Assembly (NCBI GenBank): GCA_002448715.1
Contig: DJZU01000095.1
Location: forward strand, 1-64,000
DNA from: Candidatus Neomicrothrix sp. UBA6944
Lineage (GTDB): Bacteria > Actinomycetota > Acidimicrobiia > Acidimicrobiales > Poriferisodalaceae
DNA length: 64,000 nucleotides
Direction of reading: 5' to 3'
The notes under the pieces are model-generated. The model had not been told where the DNA came from. It saw nothing but the letters and a program-made list of their open reading frames with translations, and made no database searches. Both the position numbers and the translations under genes were made by a program. Shown piece by piece: positions 27,154-36,235 of this stretch (its first letter is position 1; every line of letters starts with the position of its first letter).

Positions 27154-29074
27154 GGTTGTTGCCCACCAACTTATCTATCCGGATGGCGGCTGCTTTGAAC
27201 TCGGCGGTGCCGCTTAAGGGATCCCATTGGTCGTTTGTTAGGAGGTTCAGGTCCACGAGTTCAGGGAAGTGAAACGTAGTAAAAGCGAGACCTTGGGCTT
27301 GGTCACTCTTGATGGAGACCGTCATCTCGACGCTGCCGCGGGGCGATGACACCGTCACACGCTCACCCTCGACCAGGCTTAACTCCTTGGCATCCAGATG
27401 GCTAATCTCCAGATCCACACCGGAACGGATCGGAGAGCTATAGCCCCGGGTCTGTACGCCTGTGTTGTAAGAGTCAAGGACTCGACCCGTCGTCAGCCGC
27501 AGCGGGTAGTCAGACGTCACCTTTTCTTTAGGGCCCTCGTGATTTGTCAAAGAGAATGGTGCCGGGTCATGGCCACCAAGATCTTCTTCCCAGAGCCAAC
27601 CGTGGAGGTACTGCGTCCCTGGATGATTGATATCGGGACAGGGCCATTGCAGTCCTTCTCCTTGCTCCAATCTTGTGTACGTCATTCCTTTGTGCATAGG
27701 TGAAAGTGAACGAAGTTCATCCCAAAGGTGTTCAGGGCTAGTCGTTGGCCAGGGCACACCGAAACGTTGGGCGAGGAGCCCGATGATTTCGTGGTCGTGA
27801 CGAGTCCCTGATGGAGGTTCCAGAGCGGCTCTGACCCGTTGAACCCGACGCTCGCTGGAAGTTACGGTGCCGTCACATTCTGCCCAGCCAACGGAGGCGG
27901 GTAACACCACATCGGCTAGCTCGGCTGTGCGAGTCATGAAAATATCTTGCACTACGAGAAGATCCAGGTTTCTCAGTAAATCTCTCGTGTGTCGCACATC
28001 AGCTTCCGAATCAGCGGGATTCTCGCCGATGATGTAAAGCCCCGTCAGCTCCCTCTTTGCCATCGCTTCGAACATCAACGTTAAGTGCAAACCAGGTCTT
28101 GGATTCAAGGGGACTCCGTAGGCAGTTTCAAATTTGCGCAGCGCCGTCGGATCGTCAATGTCTTGGAAGCCGGGAAGCTTGTTCGGCAGGGCGCCCATGT
28201 CGCCCCCGCCTTGTACGTTATTTTGCCCCCTGAGCGGAACGAGCCCCGAGCCCCAGCGACCCACATGGCCGGTTAAAAGAGCAAGGTTGCAAAGCGAGAG
28301 TACGTTCTCTACGCCGTTATGGTGTTCTGTGATGCCCAGGGTCCAAAGAATCTGGGCTGTCGTGGCTGTTGCGTAGCGGTGTGCTAGGTCTTTGATGGTC
28401 CCAGCGTCCACTCCGGTGGCGCTGGCCGCGAAATCAAGCGTGTAGGGCTCCACATGCTCGACAAATGCCTCAAATCCAATCGTCGAGTGCTCGATGAACC
28501 GGGTGTCGTGAAGGTCCGCCGCGATGATTTCGCGCGCTAAAGCGTTTGCTAGAGCAATGTCTGAACCGACATTAATGCCGAGCCACGTCTCAGCAAATTT
28601 TGCAGAATCAGTGCGGCGAGGATCAACGGCGTACATCGATCCACCATTGCGAATTCCCTTCAGCACATGATGAAAATAGATGGGGTGAGCAGCGCGAGCG
28701 TTCGATCCCCAGAGCAGGACAAAGTCTGCCTCTTCTACTTCCTTATATGAAGAGGTGCCGCCGCCGGCTCCGAACACTGTCGCCAGACCGACGACGCTGG
28801 GAGCGTGTCAAGTTCGATTACAGGAGTCGATGTTGTTTGAACCAATTGCGGTTCGCATAAATTTCTGCGCCGCATAGTTCATTTCATTGGTGCTTTTGGA
28901 GCAGCTGAATAGGCCCACTGCTTCGGGACCCTTGTTGGTCATTATCGCAGTGAAGCCTTGGACCACAGTGTCGAGCGCCTCATCCCAACCGACAGGCTCA
29001 AGCGATCCATTTCTTCTCACCAAAGGTGTGTTGAGCCTGGCTAGGGGTTCGGTCTGAACAGCACGTCTCTTCAT
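27146..29074 (-). CDS. fdhA: Formate dehydrogenase catalytic subunit, selenocysteine-containing
   Basis: A 642-aa molybdopterin (bis-MGD) subunit interrupted by one in-frame TGA at 28810-28808. Reading TGA as selenocysteine (residue 89) joins NNIDSCNRT to HAPSVVGLATVFGAGGGTSS, which is the conserved active-site strip of formate dehydrogenases, where U or C binds molybdenum and the next His is catalytic. Later PLRGQNNVQGGGDMG and the C-terminal molybdopterin-binding domain are intact. The ATG at 29074 has AGGAG five bases upstream. The protein starts at RLNTPLVRRNG, so it lacks the usual N-terminal [4Fe-4S] domain, which is on the 24545-25420 product. It oxidises formate to CO2 with NAD through its partner subunits; the reverse direction is possible. 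Confidence 0.9.
28779..28810 (-). promoter_or_regulatory. SECIS element of fdhA with its UGA codon
   Basis: UGA occupies 28810-28808. Eighteen bases later, GUCGUC (28795-28790) pairs with GGCGAC (28784-28779) around a five-base loop, GGUCU (28789-28785). Both the GGUCU loop and the 18-base spacing match the SelB-binding hairpin of Escherichia coli fdhF as I know it. Confidence 0.85.
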
Positions 29075-29197
29075 TGGAACTCCTGGGACGGAACGTCTAC
29101 TCCAGTCTAGAAGCGCAAATGTGCGTGGTGGGTTTCTGCAACGGGCAAAACAACGCTCCTCACGAGGATCTTTCCGAGTTTGGGCTCGAGCGACTAC

Positions 29198-29211
29198 GTG
29201 GAACGTTCCAC
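29198..29211. promoter_or_regulatory. Palindromic operator GTGGAACGTTCCAC
   Basis: A perfect 14-bp palindrome in the gap between the divergent fdhA and iclR genes, 28 bases before the regulator's start. The TGGAA...TTCCA half-sites resemble those known for IclR-family proteins, so it probably binds the adjacent regulator and could control both directions. Confidence 0.6.
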
Positions 29212-29239
29212 AATGTGGCACACTCGCGTAGAGGTGAAT

Positions 29240-29983
29240 ATGCCGGCAGTTCAGTCAGTCCAAAGGGCGTTCGCTATCTTGCGAGCGCTAGCGGGATCAC
29301 CGATGGGCGTTACTCAGCTCTCCCAATCGGTGGGTCTTCCTAAGAGTACGGTGGCTCGCCTCTTAGCGGCGCTAGAAGAAGAGCAAGCAGTCGTACAGGA
29401 GGAGGTCGGTGGAAAGTACGCGATTGGGGACGGATTGCTTGACGTAGTGGGCAATCTCTCCTCTGGACGGAATATTGTGTCGTTAGCGCGTCCCTTCTTA
29501 AGCGCATTAGCCTTCGAGATAGACGAGACAGCGGGAATAGCTGTCCGCGACGGTCATAACGTTCATTACCTTGGCCATGTCGGGCCCGACACACAAGTGC
29601 AAGTCCGAGACTGGACGGGTGAGTATGCCCCCCTGCATTTAGTGCCGTCGGGGTTGGTCGCGCTCGCTCACTTACCGAGTGAGGAGTTGGACGAATATTT
29701 ACAGGGTGGCCTACTGGGTACCACCGCTAAGAGTGTGATTAACGTCGACGACGTGCGTACACGCGTCAAGCAGGTGAAAAGTGTGGGTTACGCCTGGGGT
29801 TTCGAAGAGTTCGCCGCTGGAATTAATTCGGTGGCAGCACCTATCTATGGGCAAGACAATGATGTGGTCGCGCTTCTTCACATTCACGGTCCCGCTTATC
29901 GCTTTCCTGATCCCGACCGCACCCACGACTTAGGAGTTCGGTTAGTCGAAACGTGCGGTGAGTTAAGCAAAAGGCTTATCTAG
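29240..29983 (+). CDS. IclR-family transcriptional regulator
   Basis: A 247-aa regulator with an N-terminal winged helix (VQRAFAILRALAGSP, LSQSVGLPKSTVARLLAALE) and a C-terminal IclR effector-binding domain (GHNVHYLGHVGPD, LHLVPSGLVALAHL, RVKQVKSVGYAWGFEE). The ATG at 29240 follows GAGGTG and gives the standard N-terminus; upstream in-frame starts would add an unrelated extension. It is divergent from fdhA and shares its promoter gap, and its stop overlaps the ETF alpha stop by four bases. The effector is unknown; a C1 or methylamine metabolite is plausible from context. Confidence 0.9.
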   Translation: MPAVQSVQRAFAILRALAGSPMGVTQLSQSVGLPKSTVARLLAALEEEQAVVQEEVGGKYAIGDGLLDVVGNLSSGRNIVSLARPFLSALAFEIDETAGIAVRDGHNVHYLGHVGPDTQVQVRDWTGEYAPLHLVPSGLVALAHLPSEELDEYLQGGLLGTTAKSVINVDDVRTRVKQVKSVGYAWGFEEFAAGINSVAAPIYGQDNDVVALLHIHGPAYRFPDPDRTHDLGVRLVETCGELSKRLI

Positions 29984-30969
29984 GTCGAAGTGCTATTGCC
30001 CCGGCGACGTTCAATTTCGGCGATTATCGCTGGCACAACCTCGTGAAGGTCGGCAATCACCGCATAGCCGGCTTTGGTAACCATGTTGGCCTCGGGGTCT
30101 GTGTTTATAGCCAGAATGTTCTTTGATGCCATCGCACCGACCCAGTGTTGGATTGCTCCGGAGATTCCGCAGGCAATGTAGATGTCAGGAGCTATTCGTG
30201 TCCCGGTCTGACCGACTTGGTCAGCGTGACTCCTCCATCCGTTGTTAGTAACAGCACGCGAGCAACCAACCTTGCCCGATAGGAGCCCCGCTAGTGCTTC
30301 TAGCGAGGCAAACCCCTCAGCGGACCCCACTCCCCGGCCACCTGAAACAACTACTGCAGCAGTAGAAAGGGTGGTGCCTTCACTTAGAGTTACGCGATCT
30401 TGTACTAGCGAACGACATAGAACCGGGTCGAGATTCATTTCAATCGACTCAATTTGAGTTGCCGATGCGGCGGCAAGTGGCTCTGCTTCCACCGAATGAT
30501 GCGCATAGGAAATAAAGAGTGACGAGGTGTCCAGGGTGACATCTTCTAATAGTGAGCCGCCCCATTGCATTCGGGTTAACTCCCAAGCACCACTGAACTC
30601 GGCGTTAATGCAGTTCGCGACAAAAGGAATCTGAGCCCTCGCACTCGCCTGGGCAAGGATTTCGTTACCGCGGTCCGTCCCCGTAGCCATCACGACTCGG
30701 GCCTCTGTGAGAGAAAATAGTTCCGCCATGGCCTGGCCCCATAATTCGGGACCATAGTCAACGATTTGAGGGTCTAGGACACTCACTGCTTTGGGAATGC
30801 CATGTTCCTCACACAAAGAGACAAATTCGGTGGTCGCCTCACCAATCACAACCGCGATAACAGGTTCATTTAGGTGGTCGCTAAGCCGGCGGGCCGCGGT
30901 GAGAGCCTCGCCTGCTGAGGGCGCGAGCTGCCCTTGATCATGTTCGACTACGACATAAACGCCTGCCAT
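29980..30969 (-). CDS. etfA: Electron transfer flavoprotein alpha subunit
   Basis: A 329-aa ETF alpha subunit. The N-terminal domain begins VYVVVEHDQGQLAP; the C-terminal FAD domain shows VVVSGGRGVG, VGCSRAVTNNGW, GQTGTRIAPDIYIACGISGAIQHWVGAM and INTDPEANM, the standard FAD-binding signature. With EtfB it accepts electrons from flavin dehydrogenases and passes them towards ETF-quinone oxidoreductase. Its ATG overlaps the EtfB stop by one base (TAATG). The partner in this operon is the dimethylglycine/sarcosine-type dehydrogenase. Confidence 0.95.
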   Translation of the reverse strand: MAGVYVVVEHDQGQLAPSAGEALTAARRLSDHLNEPVIAVVIGEATTEFVSLCEEHGIPKAVSVLDPQIVDYGPELWGQAMAELFSLTEARVVMATGTDRGNEILAQASARAQIPFVANCINAEFSGAWELTRMQWGGSLLEDVTLDTSSLFISYAHHSVEAEPLAAASATQIESIEMNLDPVLCRSLVQDRVTLSEGTTLSTAAVVVSGGRGVGSAEGFASLEALAGLLSGKVGCSRAVTNNGWRSHADQVGQTGTRIAPDIYIACGISGAIQHWVGAMASKNILAINTDPEANMVTKAGYAVIADLHEVVPAIIAEIERRRGNSTST

Positions 30970-31736
30970 TAGAGAACTCCGAGTTCTTCGAGAAGGTCCA
31001 CAATCTTGGGGGCGGCGTCGCTGCTCGTGCCAAGAATCTCTGTTTCGATTACCGTCTCTTCGGGTTGATGAAGTCGTCTGCGCTGTTGGGCTCCCGGGGC
31101 GACCTGCGTCTCCCGTGCCGAGATTTCAGCTTTTTTAGAGGCCAGACGGCCTTTCATCGTTGGATATCGAGGCAGGTTGATCCCCTCCTTAACGCCGAGC
31201 ACGGCAGGGATCTCAAGGGAATAGACCTCGTAACCTCCGTCCACTTCGCGACGCGCTGTAACACCCTGCACCCCAACTTCGATACCTTTGATTCCATTGA
31301 CCGCTGGCCGACCCAAAGCGACCGCTACTCTGATTCCGACCTGATGACCTCCAGAGTCCGCCGATTCGTTTCCAAAAAGAATCAAATCAAATTGGCCTTG
31401 ATCTGCCTCGAGCTCGGCGATGCTTTCGATGATGGCATCGGCTGTCTGTTGTGGGTCCCAATCAATTCCAGTGTCGTTGGACACTAGGACGAAGGCAGTG
31501 GCTCCGACACTCGCTGCATAGCGCAGTTGTTCTTCAGCCTCGGAAGGCCCCACCGTGAGGACCGTAACTCCACCGCCGTGTTGTTCGACGATCTGAGCTG
31601 CCTCCTCGACAGCACATTCCTCATGGGGACTAGTCGTAAAACCCAAATGGTTCGTATCCACGTTGAGCGAGTCCGGCGTAACGTTGATTCTTGACCCAGG
31701 CGCTGGAACGCGCTTTACGCACACAAGTATCCGCAT
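30969..31736 (-). CDS. etfB: Electron transfer flavoprotein beta subunit
   Basis: A 255-aa ETF beta subunit beginning MRILVCVKRVPAPGSRI, with DLILFGNESADSGGHQVGIRVA in the AMP/flavin region and a C-terminal tail that wraps the alpha subunit. GAGG lies seven bases before the ATG. It lies 32 bases downstream of the dehydrogenase gene and is coupled to etfA. It should act as the direct electron acceptor of the dehydrogenase. Confidence 0.95.
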   Translation of the reverse strand: MRILVCVKRVPAPGSRINVTPDSLNVDTNHLGFTTSPHEECAVEEAAQIVEQHGGGVTVLTVGPSEAEEQLRYAASVGATAFVLVSNDTGIDWDPQQTADAIIESIAELEADQGQFDLILFGNESADSGGHQVGIRVAVALGRPAVNGIKGIEVGVQGVTARREVDGGYEVYSLEIPAVLGVKEGINLPRYPTMKGRLASKKAEISARETQVAPGAQQRRRLHQPEETVIETEILGTSSDAAPKIVDLLEELGVL

Positions 31737-31768
31737 TTATTTTCCTCGCCCCCTACTGTCTGCTGTCC

Positions 31769-34294
31769 TCAAGCCTTCATCCGACCGTTGTCAGGGTCAA
31801 ACACTGCCAGATTCGCCCCGGTCGCCTCCACTGTTACCGGATACAGCTCGTTTTGATACATAACCTGGAGCTTCGTTCCCCGATCACAAGCTTCGATGGG
31901 GAGATACGCCATCAGTAGATATTTACCGACCGAAGGTGCGTTTCCGGCCGTAGTTACTCGGCTCACTCGGCCTTTGGCATCAACGAGACGTTCACCGGAG
32001 AGTGACAGGACTGGTTCGTTCCCGGCTCCCATAGGGAACCGCAAGTAGCCGGCCTCGCAATTAAGATCGTCTATGGACAAGACGCAGAGTTGCGCACACA
32101 GGTCTGAATCTCGTGCCTTTAAGTATTCCGCCTTGCCGATGAAGTCTGCGGCCTTGACCTTTGGTCGAGCTAACCCTGCCTCGACGGGGTTGTATTCGTT
32201 TTCAAGTTCTGCGCCCATCAGTCGGTAACCCTTCTCCAGCCGGCCACTCGTCCCGTATACGGCTGCCCCCACCGGGCGAAGGTCACATGCGCCTCCGACT
32301 TCCATGATGGCGTCCCAGAGTGCCTGGCCGTGCTGCATCGCAGCGTAGATCTCGAATCCGCTATCACCGACGTAGGAGACTCTAAACATTTCCGTCGGAA
32401 GGCCGGCCAACAGAACCTGCTGACAGGAACCGTAGGGAAATGCTGCTTGGTTGAGGTCTGTTTCAGTAATAGTGGCAAGTACTTCGACCGCCTTAGGCCC
32501 CCAAAGACCCAACGTGCAGATGGCATTTGTCCGATTTTCAAATTGGACGGACCCATCTCCGGGAAGATTATGGCGGAACCAATACTCATCTCGGCCACCG
32601 TCGAAGGCGCCAGTGATAATACGAAAGCGACTCTCGGTAAGCCTCAGGATCGTTAGATCGGACCGGAAACCGCCTGATGGGTTGAGCACTGGGGTGTAAA
32701 TCGACCCGCCCACAGCCACGTCACATTTATTTACCACCATGTGTTCGATGTAGGGAAGAACTCCCGGACCTGAGACCTCAAAAATCTGAAAGGCCGAAAG
32801 GTCAACAATGCCAACGTGATCTCGCAGGTGGAGATGTTCTGCGTCCGAGATCGGGGACCACCACCGGCTATCCCACTCGTGCTGTCGCCCCTGTATCCCA
32901 TAGGCATCTACTAAGTCTTGATTCGACTCATACCAGTGTGGGCGTTCCCAGCCTCCTGCCTCAAAATAGAACGCGTCAAGAGCGTCTGTTCGGGACTTGA
33001 CTGGCCCAACGGTGACATCGCGTCGGCTGGCCCATTGCTCGCGTGGGTGCACAATCCCGTAGGTCTTGTTGAAATGCTCGTCGCATCGGGCCTCGATGTG
33101 GTGAACGTTCCGCTGGTGGGGGTAGAAGCGAGCGATATCGGCTCCGTGGGGATCAGTGAAATGTGGGTACCCGTCAGTCATCCACTCAGCAACAAGACGT
33201 CCGACGCCGGGTCCTTCTTTGATCCAGACTGCTGCAGCGGACCACAGGTTTTCCACCTCGACGGTGGGCCCGAGGACGGGATTCGCATCGGGCGTAAGAG
33301 AAAGAAGTCCATTGATGGCGTATTTGATCTCACCATCACCAAGAAACTCCATTAGCTCTATTGCTTCTTCCATCTGTTGGTCGAAGTCATCCGCAGTGAA
33401 GGGCATTTCGGTGGGACTCAACGCAGCTTCCTCATTTGAAGGGATCTCGTCTACCCGGTGAAGAATTGGCCGATGTGCGTAGGAGCCGACCTCCATGGAC
33501 CCTGCGGTTTGGCGTTCGTAACAGAAGGTGTCCATGTCGCGCACTATTGGATAGGCCAACTCTTGCTGTGTTTCAACCAGTACGTCGAATGGCCCGACGT
33601 CGGCCATCTGATGAACCGCAGGTGTCAACGGGATCGTAGCTCCTGCCATCTCAGCAAGGCGCGGGCTCCAGACACCGCATGCGATGACCACCGTTTCGCA
33701 TTCGATCCTCCCCTTGTCGGTGAGAACAGCAGTGATCTTCGGCTTGTTGGTTCCGTGGGCCGTCTCGATGTCAATAACTTCCGTATTGGCAAAGACCTCT
33801 AAATGGCCGGCTTCTTGGGCCTTTTTGCGCATTTGAGTGCCCGTTTCTAACGAGTCGACGGCGCTTACGCTCGGGGTGTAGAAGCCGCCCAAAATTACGT
33901 CTTCCGAAATAAAGGGCACCAGGTCCTTGACCTCCGCAGGGCTGAGTAAGGTCGACGGAATTCCCCAACATTTAGCCGAGGTCATTCGGCGTTTGAACTC
34001 TTCCATCCGTTCTTCTGAGCGCGCTACTTCGATTCCTCCACAGGTGTTTTGGAGGCCGAGCTTTTCGTACTGCCGTTGGCTCTCCAGTGTCAGATCGACT
34101 ATTTCCTTTGAGTGATCGCACGGGAAAATGAAGTTGGATGCGTGTCCCGTGGAGCCGCCCGGATTCGGCAAGGGACCTTTGTCGAGAAGCACGATGTCTT
34201 CCCACCCCATATCACTGAGGTGCCCGACCAAGCAGTTGCCCACTATCCCGGCGCCGATTACAACACAGCGGGCTCTCGATGGAAATTCGCTCAC
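31769..34294 (-). CDS. Dimethylglycine/sarcosine dehydrogenase (DAO-GcvT fusion)
   Basis: An 841-aa flavoprotein. The N-terminal D-amino-acid-oxidase domain opens with CVVIGAGIVGNCLVGHLSDMG and later has GGSTGHASNF at the flavin site; a linker domain (about 390-450) leads to a C-terminal GcvT-like tetrahydrofolate-binding domain (about 460-830). This is the layout of dimethylglycine and sarcosine dehydrogenases, which demethylate N-methyl glycines, pass the carbon to THF as methylene-THF and give electrons to ETF. The ETF genes follow directly. I chose GTG at 34294 because AAAGGA lies six bases upstream; TTG at 34300 is also in frame. The substrate (dimethylglycine, sarcosine or another N-methyl amino acid) is not settled by sequence. 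Confidence 0.9.
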   Translation of the reverse strand: MSEFPSRARCVVIGAGIVGNCLVGHLSDMGWEDIVLLDKGPLPNPGGSTGHASNFIFPCDHSKEIVDLTLESQRQYEKLGLQNTCGGIEVARSEERMEEFKRRMTSAKCWGIPSTLLSPAEVKDLVPFISEDVILGGFYTPSVSAVDSLETGTQMRKKAQEAGHLEVFANTEVIDIETAHGTNKPKITAVLTDKGRIECETVVIACGVWSPRLAEMAGATIPLTPAVHQMADVGPFDVLVETQQELAYPIVRDMDTFCYERQTAGSMEVGSYAHRPILHRVDEIPSNEEAALSPTEMPFTADDFDQQMEEAIELMEFLGDGEIKYAINGLLSLTPDANPVLGPTVEVENLWSAAAVWIKEGPGVGRLVAEWMTDGYPHFTDPHGADIARFYPHQRNVHHIEARCDEHFNKTYGIVHPREQWASRRDVTVGPVKSRTDALDAFYFEAGGWERPHWYESNQDLVDAYGIQGRQHEWDSRWWSPISDAEHLHLRDHVGIVDLSAFQIFEVSGPGVLPYIEHMVVNKCDVAVGGSIYTPVLNPSGGFRSDLTILRLTESRFRIITGAFDGGRDEYWFRHNLPGDGSVQFENRTNAICTLGLWGPKAVEVLATITETDLNQAAFPYGSCQQVLLAGLPTEMFRVSYVGDSGFEIYAAMQHGQALWDAIMEVGGACDLRPVGAAVYGTSGRLEKGYRLMGAELENEYNPVEAGLARPKVKAADFIGKAEYLKARDSDLCAQLCVLSIDDLNCEAGYLRFPMGAGNEPVLSLSGERLVDAKGRVSRVTTAGNAPSVGKYLLMAYLPIEACDRGTKLQVMYQNELYPVTVEATGANLAVFDPDNGRMKA

Positions 34295-34421
34295 TCTCAA
34301 TCCTTTAGTTACGCAAAAGCAGTAGTCGGAGGCTAGCTCTTACGGGCATCCCTTAGGCAACAAGAAGCTCTCTGCCCGCGCTTTAGACCAAGGACCTGCC
34401 TGAACCGCGAATTCTGTATGA

Positions 34422-34484
34422 TGGAACAATTCCGTACAGTGAAACAGTATTGGGCCCAGGGTCACACTGTTCAAGGAACGTTTC
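34422..34484. promoter_or_regulatory. Two TGGAAC-type half-palindromes before formate-THF ligase
   Basis: In the divergent gap between the dehydrogenase (GTG 34294) and fhs (ATG 34529) lie TGGAACAATTCC (34422-34433) and GGAACGTTTC (34475-34484). Both resemble the GTGGAACGTTCCAC palindrome at the iclR-fdhA gap, though neither is perfect. They may be weaker sites for the same regulator. Confidence 0.3.
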
Positions 34485-34528
34485 TGGTCCCGTCCTCAGG
34501 CGTGACAGTTATGGGAGAGGTGAGCTCC

Positions 34529-36226
34529 ATGTCGATACCAAGCGATCTGGAAATCGCTAGCCAAGCACAGTTGCGGCCTTTGAGTGACGTCGCGTCCTCA
34601 ATGGGGATTCCGCTGGACAATCTGGAGCTATACGGAACCGGGTCCGCGAAGATTCAACTAGAAGCAATTGAAGAGCTTTCCCAGCGGCCAACTGCGAAAT
34701 ACGTGGTGGTGTCTGCTATTACTCCGACGCCGCTTGGAGAGGGAAAGACCACTACGACGGTCGGGCTAGGGCAGGCTTTTAGCCACATCGGTAAATCCGC
34801 GACGATAGCGATCCGTCAACCGTCTATGGGACCCACCTTTGGGATAAAGGGCGGAGCGGCCGGTGGCGGCTACAGCCAGGTTGTACCGATGGAACTGTTC
34901 AATCTTCACTTAACCGGCGACATGCACGCTGTGACTGCCGCCCACAACATGTGCGCTGCCGTGTTGGATGCGCATCTTTTCCACGGCAATCAACTCGGTC
35001 TTGACCTCCACAACATCACTTGGCGACGCGTCCTTGATGTCAATGACCGGGCTTTGCGAAACGTGACTCTCGGGCTTGGCGGTCGCCTTGACGGCATCCC
35101 TCGCGAGAGCGGATTTGATATCACCGCAGCCTCGGAAGTAATGGCGGCGTTGGCGCTTGCGACATCGCTACAAGATCTTCGCCAAAAGATGGGCAACATC
35201 GTCGTCGGCTACACCAAGGACAACACGCCTGTAACCGCAGAAGATCTCGGTGTCGCTGGCGCCATGACAGTCATCCTAAAAGAGGCCGTTAAACCGAACC
35301 TTATGCAGACCCTTGAAGGCACGCCGGCGTTAGTACACACGGGACCCTTTGGAAACATAGCGACTGGTAACTCTTCCATCGTTGCTGATCAGATCGGCAT
35401 CAAGTCTGGTGACTTCCTCTTGACCGAAGCTGGTTTCGGCGCTGATATGGGCGCTGAACGATTTTTCAACATCAAATGCCGCTACTCAGGGTTAAATCCA
35501 GATGCCGCTGTTCTTGTTGCCACTGTGAGGGGACTCAAAGCCCATTCCGGTAAACACAAGATTGTGGCTGGGCGACCATTGCCTGGGGCCCTCCTGCAGG
35601 AGAATCCAGATGAGGTTCACGCCGGCGGTGACAATTTACGTAAACAATTGGAGAATATGCAGATCCATGGAGTTACTCCAGTAGTCGCAATCAACACCTT
35701 CCCAGATGACAAAGAGAAGGATCTTCAAGCGATAGTCGAGATCGCCGAGGAATACGGGGCTCGCTCTGCAAGATGTACGCACTTTGCAGATGGCGGCATT
35801 GGTGCGACGACCCTCGCTGAAGCCGTCGACGAGGCAGCCTCGGAACCGAGTTCATTTGCTCCGCTCTATGAGGACGCCCTCCCGTTACGCGACAAAATAA
35901 CGACAGTTGCCCAGCGCATCTATGGCGCGCAAGGCGTGTCGTTCAGTTCCAAAGCCAACAAACAGCTCGATAACTATGAGGCAAATGGGTTCGGCAATCT
36001 GCCGGTCTGTGTCGCCAAAACGCATCTCTCGATTTCTTCGGACCCGAAGCTTCTCGGTGCGCCCACCGGATGGACTCTTCCAGTGCGCGAAGTACGGGCA
36101 TCAGTCGGCGCGGGTTTTGTGTACCCAATTTGTGGTGACATGAGGACCATGCCTGGATTGGGAAAAAGTCCCGCGGCCCACCAAATTGATATCGACGGCG
36201 ACGGAAATGTCGTCGGTTTAAGCTGA
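34529..36226 (+). CDS. fhs: Formate-tetrahydrofolate ligase
   Basis: A 565-aa enzyme that interconverts formate, THF and ATP with formyl-THF. Seen are the P-loop TPTPLGEGKTTTTVGLGQA near 70, the RQPSMGPTFGIKGGAAGGGYSQV folate strip split around it, and LTGDMHAVTAAHN; the C-terminus ends in the usual MPGLGKSPAAHQIDID. I chose ATG 34529, preceded by GAGAGGTGA, which gives the standard N-terminus SDLEIASQA; the open frame begins at 34418. In a demethylation route it would run towards formate with ATP yield, feeding the formate dehydrogenase; it can also run the other way for biosynthesis. Confidence 0.95.
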   Translation: MSIPSDLEIASQAQLRPLSDVASSMGIPLDNLELYGTGSAKIQLEAIEELSQRPTAKYVVVSAITPTPLGEGKTTTTVGLGQAFSHIGKSATIAIRQPSMGPTFGIKGGAAGGGYSQVVPMELFNLHLTGDMHAVTAAHNMCAAVLDAHLFHGNQLGLDLHNITWRRVLDVNDRALRNVTLGLGGRLDGIPRESGFDITAASEVMAALALATSLQDLRQKMGNIVVGYTKDNTPVTAEDLGVAGAMTVILKEAVKPNLMQTLEGTPALVHTGPFGNIATGNSSIVADQIGIKSGDFLLTEAGFGADMGAERFFNIKCRYSGLNPDAAVLVATVRGLKAHSGKHKIVAGRPLPGALLQENPDEVHAGGDNLRKQLENMQIHGVTPVVAINTFPDDKEKDLQAIVEIAEEYGARSARCTHFADGGIGATTLAEAVDEAASEPSSFAPLYEDALPLRDKITTVAQRIYGAQGVSFSSKANKQLDNYEANGFGNLPVCVAKTHLSISSDPKLLGAPTGWTLPVREVRASVGAGFVYPICGDMRTMPGLGKSPAAHQIDIDGDGNVVGLS

Positions 36227-36235
36227 GGGAGTGCG

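Noticed and set aside
27146..29074. Reading the formate dehydrogenase gene as a pseudogene or as two genes
   Set aside because: Both halves are in the same frame, the single UGA falls exactly at the Sec/Cys active-site position, and a SECIS-like hairpin follows at the standard distance.
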